Source: Bacillota bacterium (GTDB lineage: Bacteria > Bacillota > Clostridia > Lachnospirales > Cellulosilyticaceae). Taken from it: DNA of 40,549 bases. Location: the NCBI GenBank assembly GCA_023393125.1, contig JAEWMQ010000097.1, positions 1 to 40,549 of the forward strand, given 5' to 3'. The translations under genes and the position numbers were made by a program. Positions 25,441 through 34,484 of the stretch are shown piece after piece (position 1 is the stretch's first letter; every line of letters starts with the position of its first letter). Under the pieces are notes generated by a model. It ran no database searches and had not been told where the DNA came from. It was given only the letters and a program-made list of their open reading frames with translations.

Positions 25441-26847
25441 ATGAATATAAACATTGTACCGTTACAATTTGATTCAGATTCAACTGAACCTCTTTATGCT
25501 CAGCTTTTTCATTATTTAAAGGACCTTATTATTAATGGTGACTTAGCTTTTGGAGATAAATTGCCTGCTATTAGAAGCTTTGCTAAAGCCCTGGAAGTCA
25601 ATAACATTACAGTTATTAATGCCTATAAGCAACTAGAACATACTGGCTATGTGACTTCTAAACAAGGGAGTGGCTACTATGTTTCTAAGCGCCTTACTGA
25701 GGAGGCTCCTGTTTTTAATCCAGAGCCACTTCACGAAGAAGAGCTTATTAACTTTTCTAGTGCTTCACCTGATCCTGGTATTTTTCCTACTGAGACCTTT
25801 AAGGAATATATTGTAGAGGTAATGGAACGTGATAAAGGCTATGCTTTTGGTTATCAAGAAGTTAATGGTTTTATGAAGCTTAGAGAGGTACTGGCACAGT
25901 TTTTAAATCAAACTTATGGTATTGAGACCAGAGCTGAACTGATTCAAATGGTATCAGGTGCTCAACAAGGTCTAGATATTATTGCTAAGAGTCTTTTGTA
26001 CTCTGGTGATAGTGTCATTACAGAAAATCCTACTTATAACGGTGCTATAGATGTTTTTAAATCTAGAGGTTGTCGTATTGTACCTGTTACGCTTACCCCA
26101 CAGGGCATTGATTTAATTGAATTTGAAAAGAAGGTCAAGGTTTGTAAGCCAAAGCTTGTCTATATCATGCCTAACTTTCAAAATCCTACAACCATCTGTT
26201 ATAACAAGGCTACACTTCTAGCCTTGCTTAAGCTAGCACGTACTTATAATTTTTATCTATTAGAAGAAGACTCCATGTGGGAGTTAACTTACGGTGCTCG
26301 TAAATCTCTATCTCTAAAATCACTTGATACAGAAGATAGGGTTATTTATCTTAAAAGTTTCTCTAAGCTCCTTATGCCTGGACTTCGTATCGGTTTTATT
26401 ATCATGCCAGAAGCTTTAATAGAAGCTTTTACCCGTACCAAGCAAACAACGGATATTTCTTCTTCTGGTCTGATGCAACGTGCCCTGGAACTTTACTTTA
26501 AAAATAATAAGTGGGAAGAACACATTCATTACATGAAAGACATTTATAAAGAACGTTATGAATGTATGCTGAGCAAACTATTAGAACTGGAAAATTATGA
26601 TGTGGAACTTTATAAACCTCAAGGCGGTGTTTGCTTTTGGCTTCATTTACCTAAGGGTATGTCTGCTCAGCGTCTTTATGAAAAATGCTATGAAAAAGGT
26701 CTACTCGTTTTTCCATCGCCTATTTTCTTTCCCCATTTAGATCCTTCTAAAGATCGCTACATTCGTCTAAGCTTTGCTGCTTGTAGCATTCCTGAGATTC
26801 AAAGAGGAACCGATATCTTAACGGAGTGCATTAAGACCTATCGTTAA
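25441..26847 (+). CDS. MocR/PdxR family regulator (GntR-aminotransferase fusion)
   Basis: The 468-residue protein has an N-terminal GntR winged helix (about 10-78: LYAQLFHYLKDLIINGDLAFGDKLPAIRSFAKALEVNNITVINAYKQLE, then the wing GYVTSKQGSGYYVSKR) joined to an aminotransferase I fold (about 95-468). PLP-site features are visible: NPTYNGA, YIMPNFQNPT, and the Schiff base lysine K309 in SFSK. In PdxR-type members PLP binding controls transcription of B6 synthesis or salvage genes. The gene is divergent from the pyridoxal kinase operon. The ATG at 25441 has AAGGAG upstream; a longer frame from 25387 is not supported. Confidence 0.9.
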   Translation: MNINIVPLQFDSDSTEPLYAQLFHYLKDLIINGDLAFGDKLPAIRSFAKALEVNNITVINAYKQLEHTGYVTSKQGSGYYVSKRLTEEAPVFNPEPLHEEELINFSSASPDPGIFPTETFKEYIVEVMERDKGYAFGYQEVNGFMKLREVLAQFLNQTYGIETRAELIQMVSGAQQGLDIIAKSLLYSGDSVITENPTYNGAIDVFKSRGCRIVPVTLTPQGIDLIEFEKKVKVCKPKLVYIMPNFQNPTTICYNKATLLALLKLARTYNFYLLEEDSMWELTYGARKSLSLKSLDTEDRVIYLKSFSKLLMPGLRIGFIIMPEALIEAFTRTKQTTDISSSGLMQRALELYFKNNKWEEHIHYMKDIYKERYECMLSKLLELENYDVELYKPQGGVCFWLHLPKGMSAQRLYEKCYEKGLLVFPSPIFFPHLDPSKDRYIRLSFAACSIPEIQRGTDILTECIKTYR

Positions 26848-26861
26848 TTTATTTCTCAATG

Positions 26862-26904
26862 ATGAAAGCCACCAAACCTTTATAGTTTGATGGCTTTCAT
26901 ATTT
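26862..26904 (+). terminator. Terminator of the MocR gene
   Basis: ATGAAAGCCACCAAAC pairs with GTTTGATGGCTTTCAT around a 7-nt loop, 15 nt after the stop, followed by a T-rich tail. Confidence 0.75.
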
Positions 26905-26984
26905 CCTTATCCTCTTCTCTCTTCTTATATATAGTGCAGATTAACATTTTTCATAATCAGCTAGTACATAACACCTTGCCACGC

Positions 26985-27512
26985 TTAGAAAAATAAAGAC
27001 GTAGGTAGGTAAAATAAATAGGGGGCAGTAAATACTGCTAATGATAGAGCTAGTTTTTTCTTAATCGTTTCACTTAAATCAGCTTTTCTAAAACTCACCT
27101 TGTAGTTAAATAAATAGATAAAATAACCTGATATCAAAACACAAACACTTACCCAGAGTATTGCGTAAATATTCTCAAAAGGCCTATATGTAACTGCATT
27201 TGTTAAGTGCTTATACCACCACTGACCTAAAGGCGTCTGATACTCTACAACCATATCTACAAAATTGACACTAAACATAGCTACTGTCCCGATAAAATCA
27301 GATATAAAGCCAAAGATCCATACTTTAAAGATTATCTTTTTAGCGATGTCTTTTATCTGATTCACTTTTAAAACCTTTAAGGTAACTACCACTACTGTTA
27401 AATCGATTAAGAAATTAGCTGGAAATATAACAATCCAAGTTAAAGGAAATAACCATAATAACCAGATCGGAAAAATCAAATTATATAACTTTGTTTGCTT
27501 TTTACTCCCCAT
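26985..27512 (-). CDS. Hypothetical membrane protein
   Basis: The 175-residue protein has about four or five membrane segments (about 12-32, 33-48, 65-85, 112-135, 152-170) and no recognised domain. Its first segments contain LIFPIWLLWLFPLTWIVIFPANFLID, rich in tryptophan and proline. It follows the TfoX-like gene by 31 nt on the same strand, with a good AGAGGTG site, so the two may be one transcript. Function unknown. Confidence 0.65.
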   Translation of the reverse strand: MGSKKQTKLYNLIFPIWLLWLFPLTWIVIFPANFLIDLTVVVVTLKVLKVNQIKDIAKKIIFKVWIFGFISDFIGTVAMFSVNFVDMVVEYQTPLGQWWYKHLTNAVTYRPFENIYAILWVSVCVLISGYFIYLFNYKVSFRKADLSETIKKKLALSLAVFTAPYLFYLPTSLFF

Positions 27513-27543
27513 TTTTCACCTCTCATATATCTACTAATACTCC

Positions 27544-27807
27544 CTATACCCTTTGCTTATGTTCCTCATAAAAATGCTTTAAGTCTTGTTTGGTTTCGTT
27601 GTCTAAATCATGCCATCTTATCCCCTGTACGGCACCCTCTAGACCACGTAAACGATTAATACATGCCGACTCATCAATCCTTTTAATCCTTAGCCATGCT
27701 TCTTTGCTACCTATACTCATTAATTGCTGGGCGGTAGTAATCCCTACTTCATTAAGCTGTGCTTCTACTATTTTTCCGATATTAGGTAATTTACTTAGTT
27801 CTCCCAT
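27544..27807 (-). CDS. TfoX C-terminal domain protein
   Basis: The 87-residue protein is made of a TfoX_C domain: LPNIGKIVEAQLNEVGITTAQQLMSIGSKEAWLRIK, a helix-hairpin-helix-like start, and ACINRLRGLEGAVQGIRWHDLDNETKQDLKHFYEEH. In TfoX/Sxy this domain follows an N-terminal one; stand-alone C domains are common in Firmicutes, and role in competence is not implied. AAGGAGG precedes the start. Confidence 0.85.
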   Translation of the reverse strand: MGELSKLPNIGKIVEAQLNEVGITTAQQLMSIGSKEAWLRIKRIDESACINRLRGLEGAVQGIRWHDLDNETKQDLKHFYEEHKQRV

Positions 27808-27947
27808 GGTCCTTCCTCCTTAGATAGAAATTCTTAGCCTTATGATATAATTATTTTTCTATTCTGTAAATTATTTTCTGAATTATTTATTATATCTACT
27901 TAATCATTTTAAAACTTCGTTCTATCCTTAACTTAATTACTACTTAA

Positions 27948-28484
<537 letters not shown>

Positions 28485-28627
28485 TTGACTTTCCTTAACT
28501 ATTCCTTTAATTATTTTTCAATTTATTTTAGTATAACCTCTATACTTTATAATAATCTTACTTTAAGTCACCAGAGCTAATAAACTTTTTAATAAAATAA
28601 ATGCACAGATATTAACTGGAATTATCC

Positions 28628-29665
28628 TTAAAAATTATTATACTTATACTCATAAAGTTCTCTTGAGCTTTCTTTTATGATTAATCCTTGTAAGACAAAC
28701 ATTTTACTGTTACTCTCTTCTATACTCATTTTAGAAAAACAATACTGTAACGGCAAATTATGAGTGCCTTTTCTTTCTTCCTTTTCCCTACCTGCTATAA
28801 ATAAGCTAGTAGGTCCTCTAGCTCCACCTATAATAGCAATACTGCTAGTACTTTCGGGTGCATAAGGATGAGTTGATTGCCTTTTATAGGACATACTTGT
28901 ATCAAACTCTAAATGCTCTCCTTCACCAAGTGGTGGTGTGATCTCATATACTGCTGTAGTTACATAAAATCTTTCTTCTTTAGTAGGTACTCTTGGTACC
29001 TCAAAGTTTTCCTCCCTTTGAAAATATAAAGTATGCTCTTTACCTGTGGTTGGATGAAGGAATTTAATTTCACAATGAGACTTAGCTTCTGATAACTCAA
29101 ACTGCTGTTCCAGGGGATAAAAAATATTTTCTTCTCGGGTAACCAGCTTTAAACTATTAATCTTGTCGCCTCGTTCCCTTCGCTTTAATTTTTGTATACC
29201 TGTTGCTTCTCTAGGATAAGATACACGAATTCTTTGACAAGCAAAGCAGGCTCCATCCTTTAAACTACTTCTATACACTTTACTAAGCGGCATAAGCGTT
29301 TCATCACTTCTTAAGAAGGGCATAGATATACTAGAAGTACTTTCAAATCCTTCCTGTACCCATTCCCCATTAATCCAGATCTCTGCTAGGCTTACTTGTC
29401 TATAAGGATGTTCCTGCTCTAACTGTCTTCTCTGATTTTCACTAAGCTCTTCTTCATTTATTTCTTCAGCTTTCTTCACAAAGGCTTTTAACTCATCTTC
29501 TTCCAAAGGCGTTATAATATCAAACACGATACCTTTGCTAAATCTATAGATACATGGAATAATACGTTTTTTCCCTAAATGATTGAAGCTCCAGTTCAAT
29601 ACTTGTTTTGTTCCTGCTTTTCCTCTAGGTCTGTCCCATAAGGAAGCACTATAGTAAACCTTCAT
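28628..29665 (-). CDS. Uncharacterised soluble protein
   Basis: The 345-residue protein starts MKVYYSASLWDRPRGKAGTK and shows no signal peptide, no membrane segment and no motif I can assign. It contains an acidic helix (about 55-88, EEDELKAFVKKAEEINEEELSENQ), a CFAC pair at about 141-144 and mixed beta segments; the EVPRVPTKEERFYVTTAVYEITPPLGEGEHLEF stretch looks like a beta sandwich. The ATG at 29665 is preferred to the GTG at 29686 because GGGGATG precedes it. It is a single-gene unit next to the foldback repeat. I do not recognise the family. Confidence 0.7.
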   Translation of the reverse strand: MKVYYSASLWDRPRGKAGTKQVLNWSFNHLGKKRIIPCIYRFSKGIVFDIITPLEEDELKAFVKKAEEINEEELSENQRRQLEQEHPYRQVSLAEIWINGEWVQEGFESTSSISMPFLRSDETLMPLSKVYRSSLKDGACFACQRIRVSYPREATGIQKLKRRERGDKINSLKLVTREENIFYPLEQQFELSEAKSHCEIKFLHPTTGKEHTLYFQREENFEVPRVPTKEERFYVTTAVYEITPPLGEGEHLEFDTSMSYKRQSTHPYAPESTSSIAIIGGARGPTSLFIAGREKEERKGTHNLPLQYCFSKMSIEESNSKMFVLQGLIIKESSRELYEYKYNNF

Positions 29666-29765
29666 TTTAATATCATCCCCTATCACAAGATTTTCATTTA
29701 GTACTATTGTACTCTAATAGACTTAACTGCTAATTTTATTTATATTATAGCATTTCTTCTACTAA

Positions 29766-30525
29766 AGTTATTCTTATTTCAATTGGTTAAACTGCCGCTA
29801 TGTAGTCCGACTAGTGTACTTGCTTACAGCTGCTGTCTCGCTCCGCTAAGAAACTCTAAATTCGTAATCCTTATGAACGGGTGAAAACTCGCTACGCGGG
29901 GACACTCACCCTAAAACCCATAAGGATTACTTCATTAAGAGTTTCTAAGCTCTGCTCCAAGGCATCTTCCAGCAAGCCCACTAGCCTCCCTACATAGCTA
30001 CTATTTTACAATAACCCACTATTAGCAAACTTTATACGTTACTAAAGCTGAAGGAACGCCTGAGAAATCCTCCATTAAGAATTACTACGCTTGTATCTAA
30101 AGAACTCCACATCAATCCTCTACTGACCCAGCTACTCCTTTACCACAACAAACTATTAAGAAACTTTATACGTTATTATTACTTGGGCGGAACATAAGAA
30201 AGTAGATTGTAAGCTTCAAAACTCATTATATTTTCTCACGTCACTTTACTATCGGGAACATTTGTGATTGCAGTAACGTTTGTTAGAAATGGGAGGGGGA
30301 GGGCTATCTGGAAGGGTGACTTGGGAGAATTTTTTAGAGGCACTTGGCAAACGTTTTGGATGGGTTTTAGCACGAGTGTTTGACCAACGGGAGTTTTCGT
30401 GCGTTCATTCAAATAAGTAAGCCTAGTGCATCAAAAAATTTGAACCGGAACACTGGAAGATAGGCCTGCCCCTCACATTTCCTCCCACAAGCTTTTTTTC
30501 ATAAGCTCGCTCACAAATTTCAATT
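29766..30525 (+). repeat. Foldback repeat copy 4, full length
   Basis: About 760 bp, starting near TTATTTCAATTGG (29774) and ending CACAAATTTCAATT (30512-30525). Arm A: tip stem GGGTGA (29879-29884) with TCACCC (29906-29911) and CTAAGAAACTCT with AGAGTTTCTAAG. In arm A the loop has GCGGGGAC where other copies have GCTCAAAC. Arm B is nearly identical to copies 1 and 2. It lies between two divergent unknown genes and would separate or carry their promoters. No reading frame. Confidence 0.85.
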
Positions 30526-30632
30526 AATTATACTCCTAAATAATTATACCGAAAACTATTAGTACTCTTGAACTATGTGCTATAATCAAATTGTATTATA
30601 TTTAAAATTTTCAATATACTAAAGGAGGTTTT

Positions 30633-31391
30633 ATGGAACTAGAACATTATCATTTCTCTCATACAACACCTTCGCCTTCAAAGCTTACTATTATCTTACT
30701 CAGCATTATTTCTGTCCTTATGGTTTATGGCACGCTCTCACTTTTATGCATCATTCTACAGCTTAGCTTTCTCTTAAAAATTATCATATCTCTAACTGCT
30801 ACTATTCTTACTACTATTTTTATTATTAGATGTGGAATTTCAACCCCAAAGTCTTCTTCTCATTCCATTAATATCACAGATACCTCTCTTACATATACAG
30901 TCAATGACAAGTCTACTACTTTATATTTCGAAAAACTTACTAAGCTCTCTTTAATTAAATCTCCTAAAGACTGTATTATCTATATTACATTAAGAACTCC
31001 CAATCAAATAATGGTGTTTGAAAAATTTCCAGAGATGGACACTATTCTTTCTCTTATTAAACAGTATTCACCTACTACTTGCATATATAAAAGCTCTACT
31101 GCTGCTTTGTACACTTTAAACTCTACTGCTCTTTCTTGCTATATTGTTTTTTTGTTTATTTTAGATATTCTTTTAACCCTTATAGTTTCTGCTCATATCA
31201 TGGTACTAGTTCCATTTGGACTCATAATATTAGGTTTTTACTTTCTTATCTCATATATACGTCAAACAAACATGAATAGAGCCAAACGCATATTAGGCAT
31301 TTCTGGAAGTTTATTACTTATCTCCTCTGTAATTGGCTTTGTAATTGGCTTTGTAATTTTTTGTCAACTTGTTTTATCATCTACTCCATAG
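30633..31391 (+). CDS. Hypothetical membrane protein
   Basis: The 252-residue protein has two membrane segments near the start (about 17-45 and 47-67), a beta-rich cytoplasmic or extracellular middle (about 75-150, with INITDTSLTYTVNDKSTTLYFEKLTKLSL, a PH-like pattern), and three more membrane segments (about 165-190, 192-210, 222-248). It resembles YcxB/bacterial PH-type architecture but I cannot confirm it. AAAGGAGG precedes the ATG. It ends in its own terminator. Confidence 0.65.
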   Translation: MELEHYHFSHTTPSPSKLTIILLSIISVLMVYGTLSLLCIILQLSFLLKIIISLTATILTTIFIIRCGISTPKSSSHSINITDTSLTYTVNDKSTTLYFEKLTKLSLIKSPKDCIIYITLRTPNQIMVFEKFPEMDTILSLIKQYSPTTCIYKSSTAALYTLNSTALSCYIVFLFILDILLTLIVSAHIMVLVPFGLIILGFYFLISYIRQTNMNRAKRILGISGSLLLISSVIGFVIGFVIFCQLVLSSTP

Positions 31392-31413
31392 CCAATATCT
31401 GACTCATTAAAGA

Positions 31414-31448
31414 AGTAGGCTTATTGCGAAAATAAGTCTACTTTTTTT
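31414..31448 (+). terminator. Terminator of the membrane protein gene
   Basis: AGTAGGCTTATT pairs with AATAAGTCTACT around a 5-nt loop and is followed by seven T, a strong intrinsic terminator. Confidence 0.9.
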
Positions 31449-31584
31449 AGTCTATTCTAATAATTAAATCTACTTTAACTTCTATGTCTATCAACTTTAT
31501 GCTAAAATTAGTTATATTTATATTCCAACTATTTAAAACATCTTATTTTAACCAATGGAACACTATTTTAGGAGGCCCAAAGTA

Positions 31585-32883
31585 ATGAAAAAGTCAGTTT
31601 ATGCATTAACGTTTTTATTCATTCTATGTATTAGCACTTCACTCATAGCTAAACCTACAGTTGAAGCTAAAGGCGCTATATTAATTGAAACCAAAACTAA
31701 TACCATTCTCTATGAAAAGAATGCTTATTCAAAGTTTTATCCCGCAAGTATAACTAAGCTTTTAACAGCTTTAATCATACAGGAACAGCTTCCCGAAGAC
31801 TCTATGATTACCAAAAGTCAAAATAGCGTTAATACGATTCCAAAAGATAGTAGTGAAATTGGTTTAAAGGTAGGTGATAGCTATAATAAAACCAATGGCC
31901 TCTATGGTCTATTACTAGGTTCAGATAATTTCATTGCTCATGACCTAGCCTTAGCTAATTCACGTACCATTAGTAAATTTGCAGAATTAATGAATACGAG
32001 AGCTAAAGCCCTTGGTGCTAAAAATACTCATTTCACTAATCCTCACGGCTATCATGATCCCAATCATTATACAACTCCCTATGATATGGCTCTTATAGCT
32101 AAGGCCGCCTTTACTAATCCTACAGTACAAAAAATAGCTGGCACAGCTCAGTTTAATTTCTATGTGAATAATAAAAATAAATATATTCCTATAAAAAACA
32201 CTTCTAGACTATTAAAAAGTGAGACTCCTTACTATAATCCAGCAGTAGTGGCTTCTAAAACAGGTTATCATTCTGATGCAGGCCAAACCTTAGTAGCAAA
32301 AGCTGTTTATGGAGATATGGAGCTCATCGCTGTAGTTATGTATGAAAAAACACCTAATCAATACATAGATGTGAATAAACTTTTTGACTATGCTAAAACC
32401 CTCTATAGTGTAGATGCCTATAATGGTACTTACACACTAAAGAATAAAACCATTTCCGCTTGGTCAGAGCCTAGTATTAGTAAGGCAATAGAAAAAGGCT
32501 GGGTAAATAACGCTATTAATTATAACGATGCTATTTACACGGAAGATTTGGTAGCAGTACTTAAAAAGGCTGGGGCAGCCTACAATGGTGTAACGATGAA
32601 AGAAGTCTATGACTTAGTTGGCTTGCAAAAAGGAGACTTAGTAACAAGAGGCCATTTTGCAGAGATTATGACCTTTGCCGCAAAGAAATGGGCACTTACT
32701 AATAAAGTTGCTTCTACAAAACCCTTACCTACTGATATAACTAATCTTCCTACCAATACAAAAGCTGCTATTACTTACATGATTGACCAGGACTTAATGC
32801 TTCCTTTAAACGATTGTTTTAATCCTAATCGCACACTAACCTTTGCAGAAGCACTTTCAATCGTTGATAGATTGTTATCTTAG
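31585..32883 (+). CDS. D-alanyl-D-alanine carboxypeptidase (S11) with SLH-like tail
   Basis: The 432-residue secreted protein has a signal peptide (1-28), then a serine-type D,D-carboxypeptidase of peptidase family S11 (about 29-280). The active-site triad is present: SITK (S55, K58), SDN (113-115, where most family members have SGN) and KTG (225-227). It trims the terminal D-alanine of peptidoglycan stem peptides. The remaining part (about 290-432) contains repeats resembling S-layer homology domains, with the TFAEALSIVDRLL end, which would bind secondary cell wall polymers. The ATG at 31585 is preceded by AGGAGG; a longer frame from 31555 would contain it. A terminator follows. Confidence 0.9.
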   Translation: MKKSVYALTFLFILCISTSLIAKPTVEAKGAILIETKTNTILYEKNAYSKFYPASITKLLTALIIQEQLPEDSMITKSQNSVNTIPKDSSEIGLKVGDSYNKTNGLYGLLLGSDNFIAHDLALANSRTISKFAELMNTRAKALGAKNTHFTNPHGYHDPNHYTTPYDMALIAKAAFTNPTVQKIAGTAQFNFYVNNKNKYIPIKNTSRLLKSETPYYNPAVVASKTGYHSDAGQTLVAKAVYGDMELIAVVMYEKTPNQYIDVNKLFDYAKTLYSVDAYNGTYTLKNKTISAWSEPSISKAIEKGWVNNAINYNDAIYTEDLVAVLKKAGAAYNGVTMKEVYDLVGLQKGDLVTRGHFAEIMTFAAKKWALTNKVASTKPLPTDITNLPTNTKAAITYMIDQDLMLPLNDCFNPNRTLTFAEALSIVDRLLS

Positions 32884-32902
32884 CCGCATAGAAAAATTAA
32901 CA

Positions 32903-32963
32903 AAAACCCATACATCAATCTAGAAAAGTATCTCACTACTCTAGTTGTGTATGGGTTTTCATT
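32903..32963 (+). terminator. Terminator between dacA-like gene and bgl operon
   Basis: AAAACCCATACA pairs with TGTATGGGTTTT with CTAG stems inside, followed by CATTTTTAC. It separates the convergent carboxypeptidase and beta-glucosidase genes. Confidence 0.75.
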
Positions 32964-32986
32964 TTTACTTTAAAAACGCTTATGGA

Positions 32987-34408
32987 TTATAATCCATTAT
33001 TAGCAATTACATTTTTGTACCAATCAAATGATTTCTTTTTATATCTTTTTAATGTACCATTACCGGCATTATCTTTATCTACATAAATAAAACCATAACG
33101 TTTTTTCATCTCACCAGTTGATGCACTTACAAGATCGATACATCCCCAAGGTGTATAACCTAATAAATCTACACCATCTTCTTCTACTGCTTCTATCATA
33201 GATTTGATATGAGCTTCTAAATAAGCAATTCTATAATCATCATCTATTGTGCCATCTTCTTTTAAAGTATCTACTGCACCTAAACCATTTTCTACAATGA
33301 ATAATGGTTTTTGATAACGGTCATAAAGCGTATTCATAGTGATACGAAGACCAAGTGGGTCAATTTGCCATCCCCATTCACTTTCAGGTAAATGTGGGTT
33401 TTTGATACCAGCAAAAGCATTTCCTTGTTTTGGCTCACCTACTGTTGGGTCTGCACTTACCACTCTTGATGAGTAATAGCTAAATGCAATGAAGTCTACT
33501 GTGTTTTCTCTTAAGATTTGCTCATCTTCTTGACCCATCTCAATTTGAATATTGTTACGTTCTAAGAATTTCTTAGCGTAGTTTGGATATTCTCCTCTTG
33601 ATTGTACATCAATGAAGAAGTAATTTTCTCTATCTTTTCCTAATGCTGCAAATACATCTTCTGGTTTACAGCTATATGGATAGTAATCTCCTGCTGCAAG
33701 CATACAACCTACTTTGTTATCTGGATTGATTTCATGCGCGAGTTTTGTTGCTAGAGCTGATGCCACTAATTCATTATGAGCTGCTTGATATTGTACTTGA
33801 AGTTTGTTTTCACCTTCTTCAAACATAATCCCTGCACCCATAAATGGTAAATGCATGAGCATATTAATTTCGTTAAATGTCATCCAGTACTTAACTTTAC
33901 CATTATATCTTTTGAAAATAGCTTCACAATATCTTACGTAAGCATCGATTACTTCACGACTTCTCCATGAACCATACTCTTCTACAAGCGTAAGTGGTAA
34001 ATCAAAGTGACAGATTGTAACAACTGGCTCAATATTGTATTTTAATAATTCATCAATGAAATCTTCATAGAATTTAAGTCCTTCTTCATTTGGTTCTAAC
34101 TCTTTGCCAGTTGGAAAGATTCTAGACCATGCAAATGAAAAACGATAGCACTTAAAGCCCATTTCTGCAAATAAAGCAATATCTTCTTTATAATTGCCAT
34201 ACATATCAATAGCTTCATGAGAAGGGAAGTATGCATCCTCTGGTAAATCTTTATAGTGCATTTCTCCTTTCATAATCGCTCTTCTATATTCTCCATGTGG
34301 AATGACATCCACTGTTCCAAGGCCTTTGCCTCCTGATAAATAGCCACCTTCACATTGATTAGCAGCTGTTGCGCCGCCCCATAAAAAGTCTTTTCTAAGT
34401 CCACTCAT
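32987..34408 (-). CDS. bglA: 6-phospho-beta-glucosidase, GH1
   Basis: The 473-residue GH1 enzyme hydrolyses 6-phospho-beta-glucosides made during PTS uptake. It opens DFLWGGATAANQCEGGY, has the acid/base glutamate E180 in TFNEIN and the nucleophile E373 in IVENGLG. The SASTGEMKKRYGFIYVD loop near the end matches the Ser-Lys-Tyr phosphate-binding site of 6-phospho glycosidases, so it is specific for phosphorylated sugars and not free cellobiose. It is the third gene of the operon, 77 nt after the PTS permease. The family name BglA, AscB or BglH cannot be separated by sequence alone. Confidence 0.95.
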   Translation of the reverse strand: MSGLRKDFLWGGATAANQCEGGYLSGGKGLGTVDVIPHGEYRRAIMKGEMHYKDLPEDAYFPSHEAIDMYGNYKEDIALFAEMGFKCYRFSFAWSRIFPTGKELEPNEEGLKFYEDFIDELLKYNIEPVVTICHFDLPLTLVEEYGSWRSREVIDAYVRYCEAIFKRYNGKVKYWMTFNEINMLMHLPFMGAGIMFEEGENKLQVQYQAAHNELVASALATKLAHEINPDNKVGCMLAAGDYYPYSCKPEDVFAALGKDRENYFFIDVQSRGEYPNYAKKFLERNNIQIEMGQEDEQILRENTVDFIAFSYYSSRVVSADPTVGEPKQGNAFAGIKNPHLPESEWGWQIDPLGLRITMNTLYDRYQKPLFIVENGLGAVDTLKEDGTIDDDYRIAYLEAHIKSMIEAVEEDGVDLLGYTPWGCIDLVSASTGEMKKRYGFIYVDKDNAGNGTLKRYKKKSFDWYKNVIANNGL

Positions 34409-34484
34409 CTTCTGTCCCTCTTTCCTAAAAGGGGATGCTACTCAATAGTCTCCCATTAGCACATCCCCTTGTTTATATACTTTA

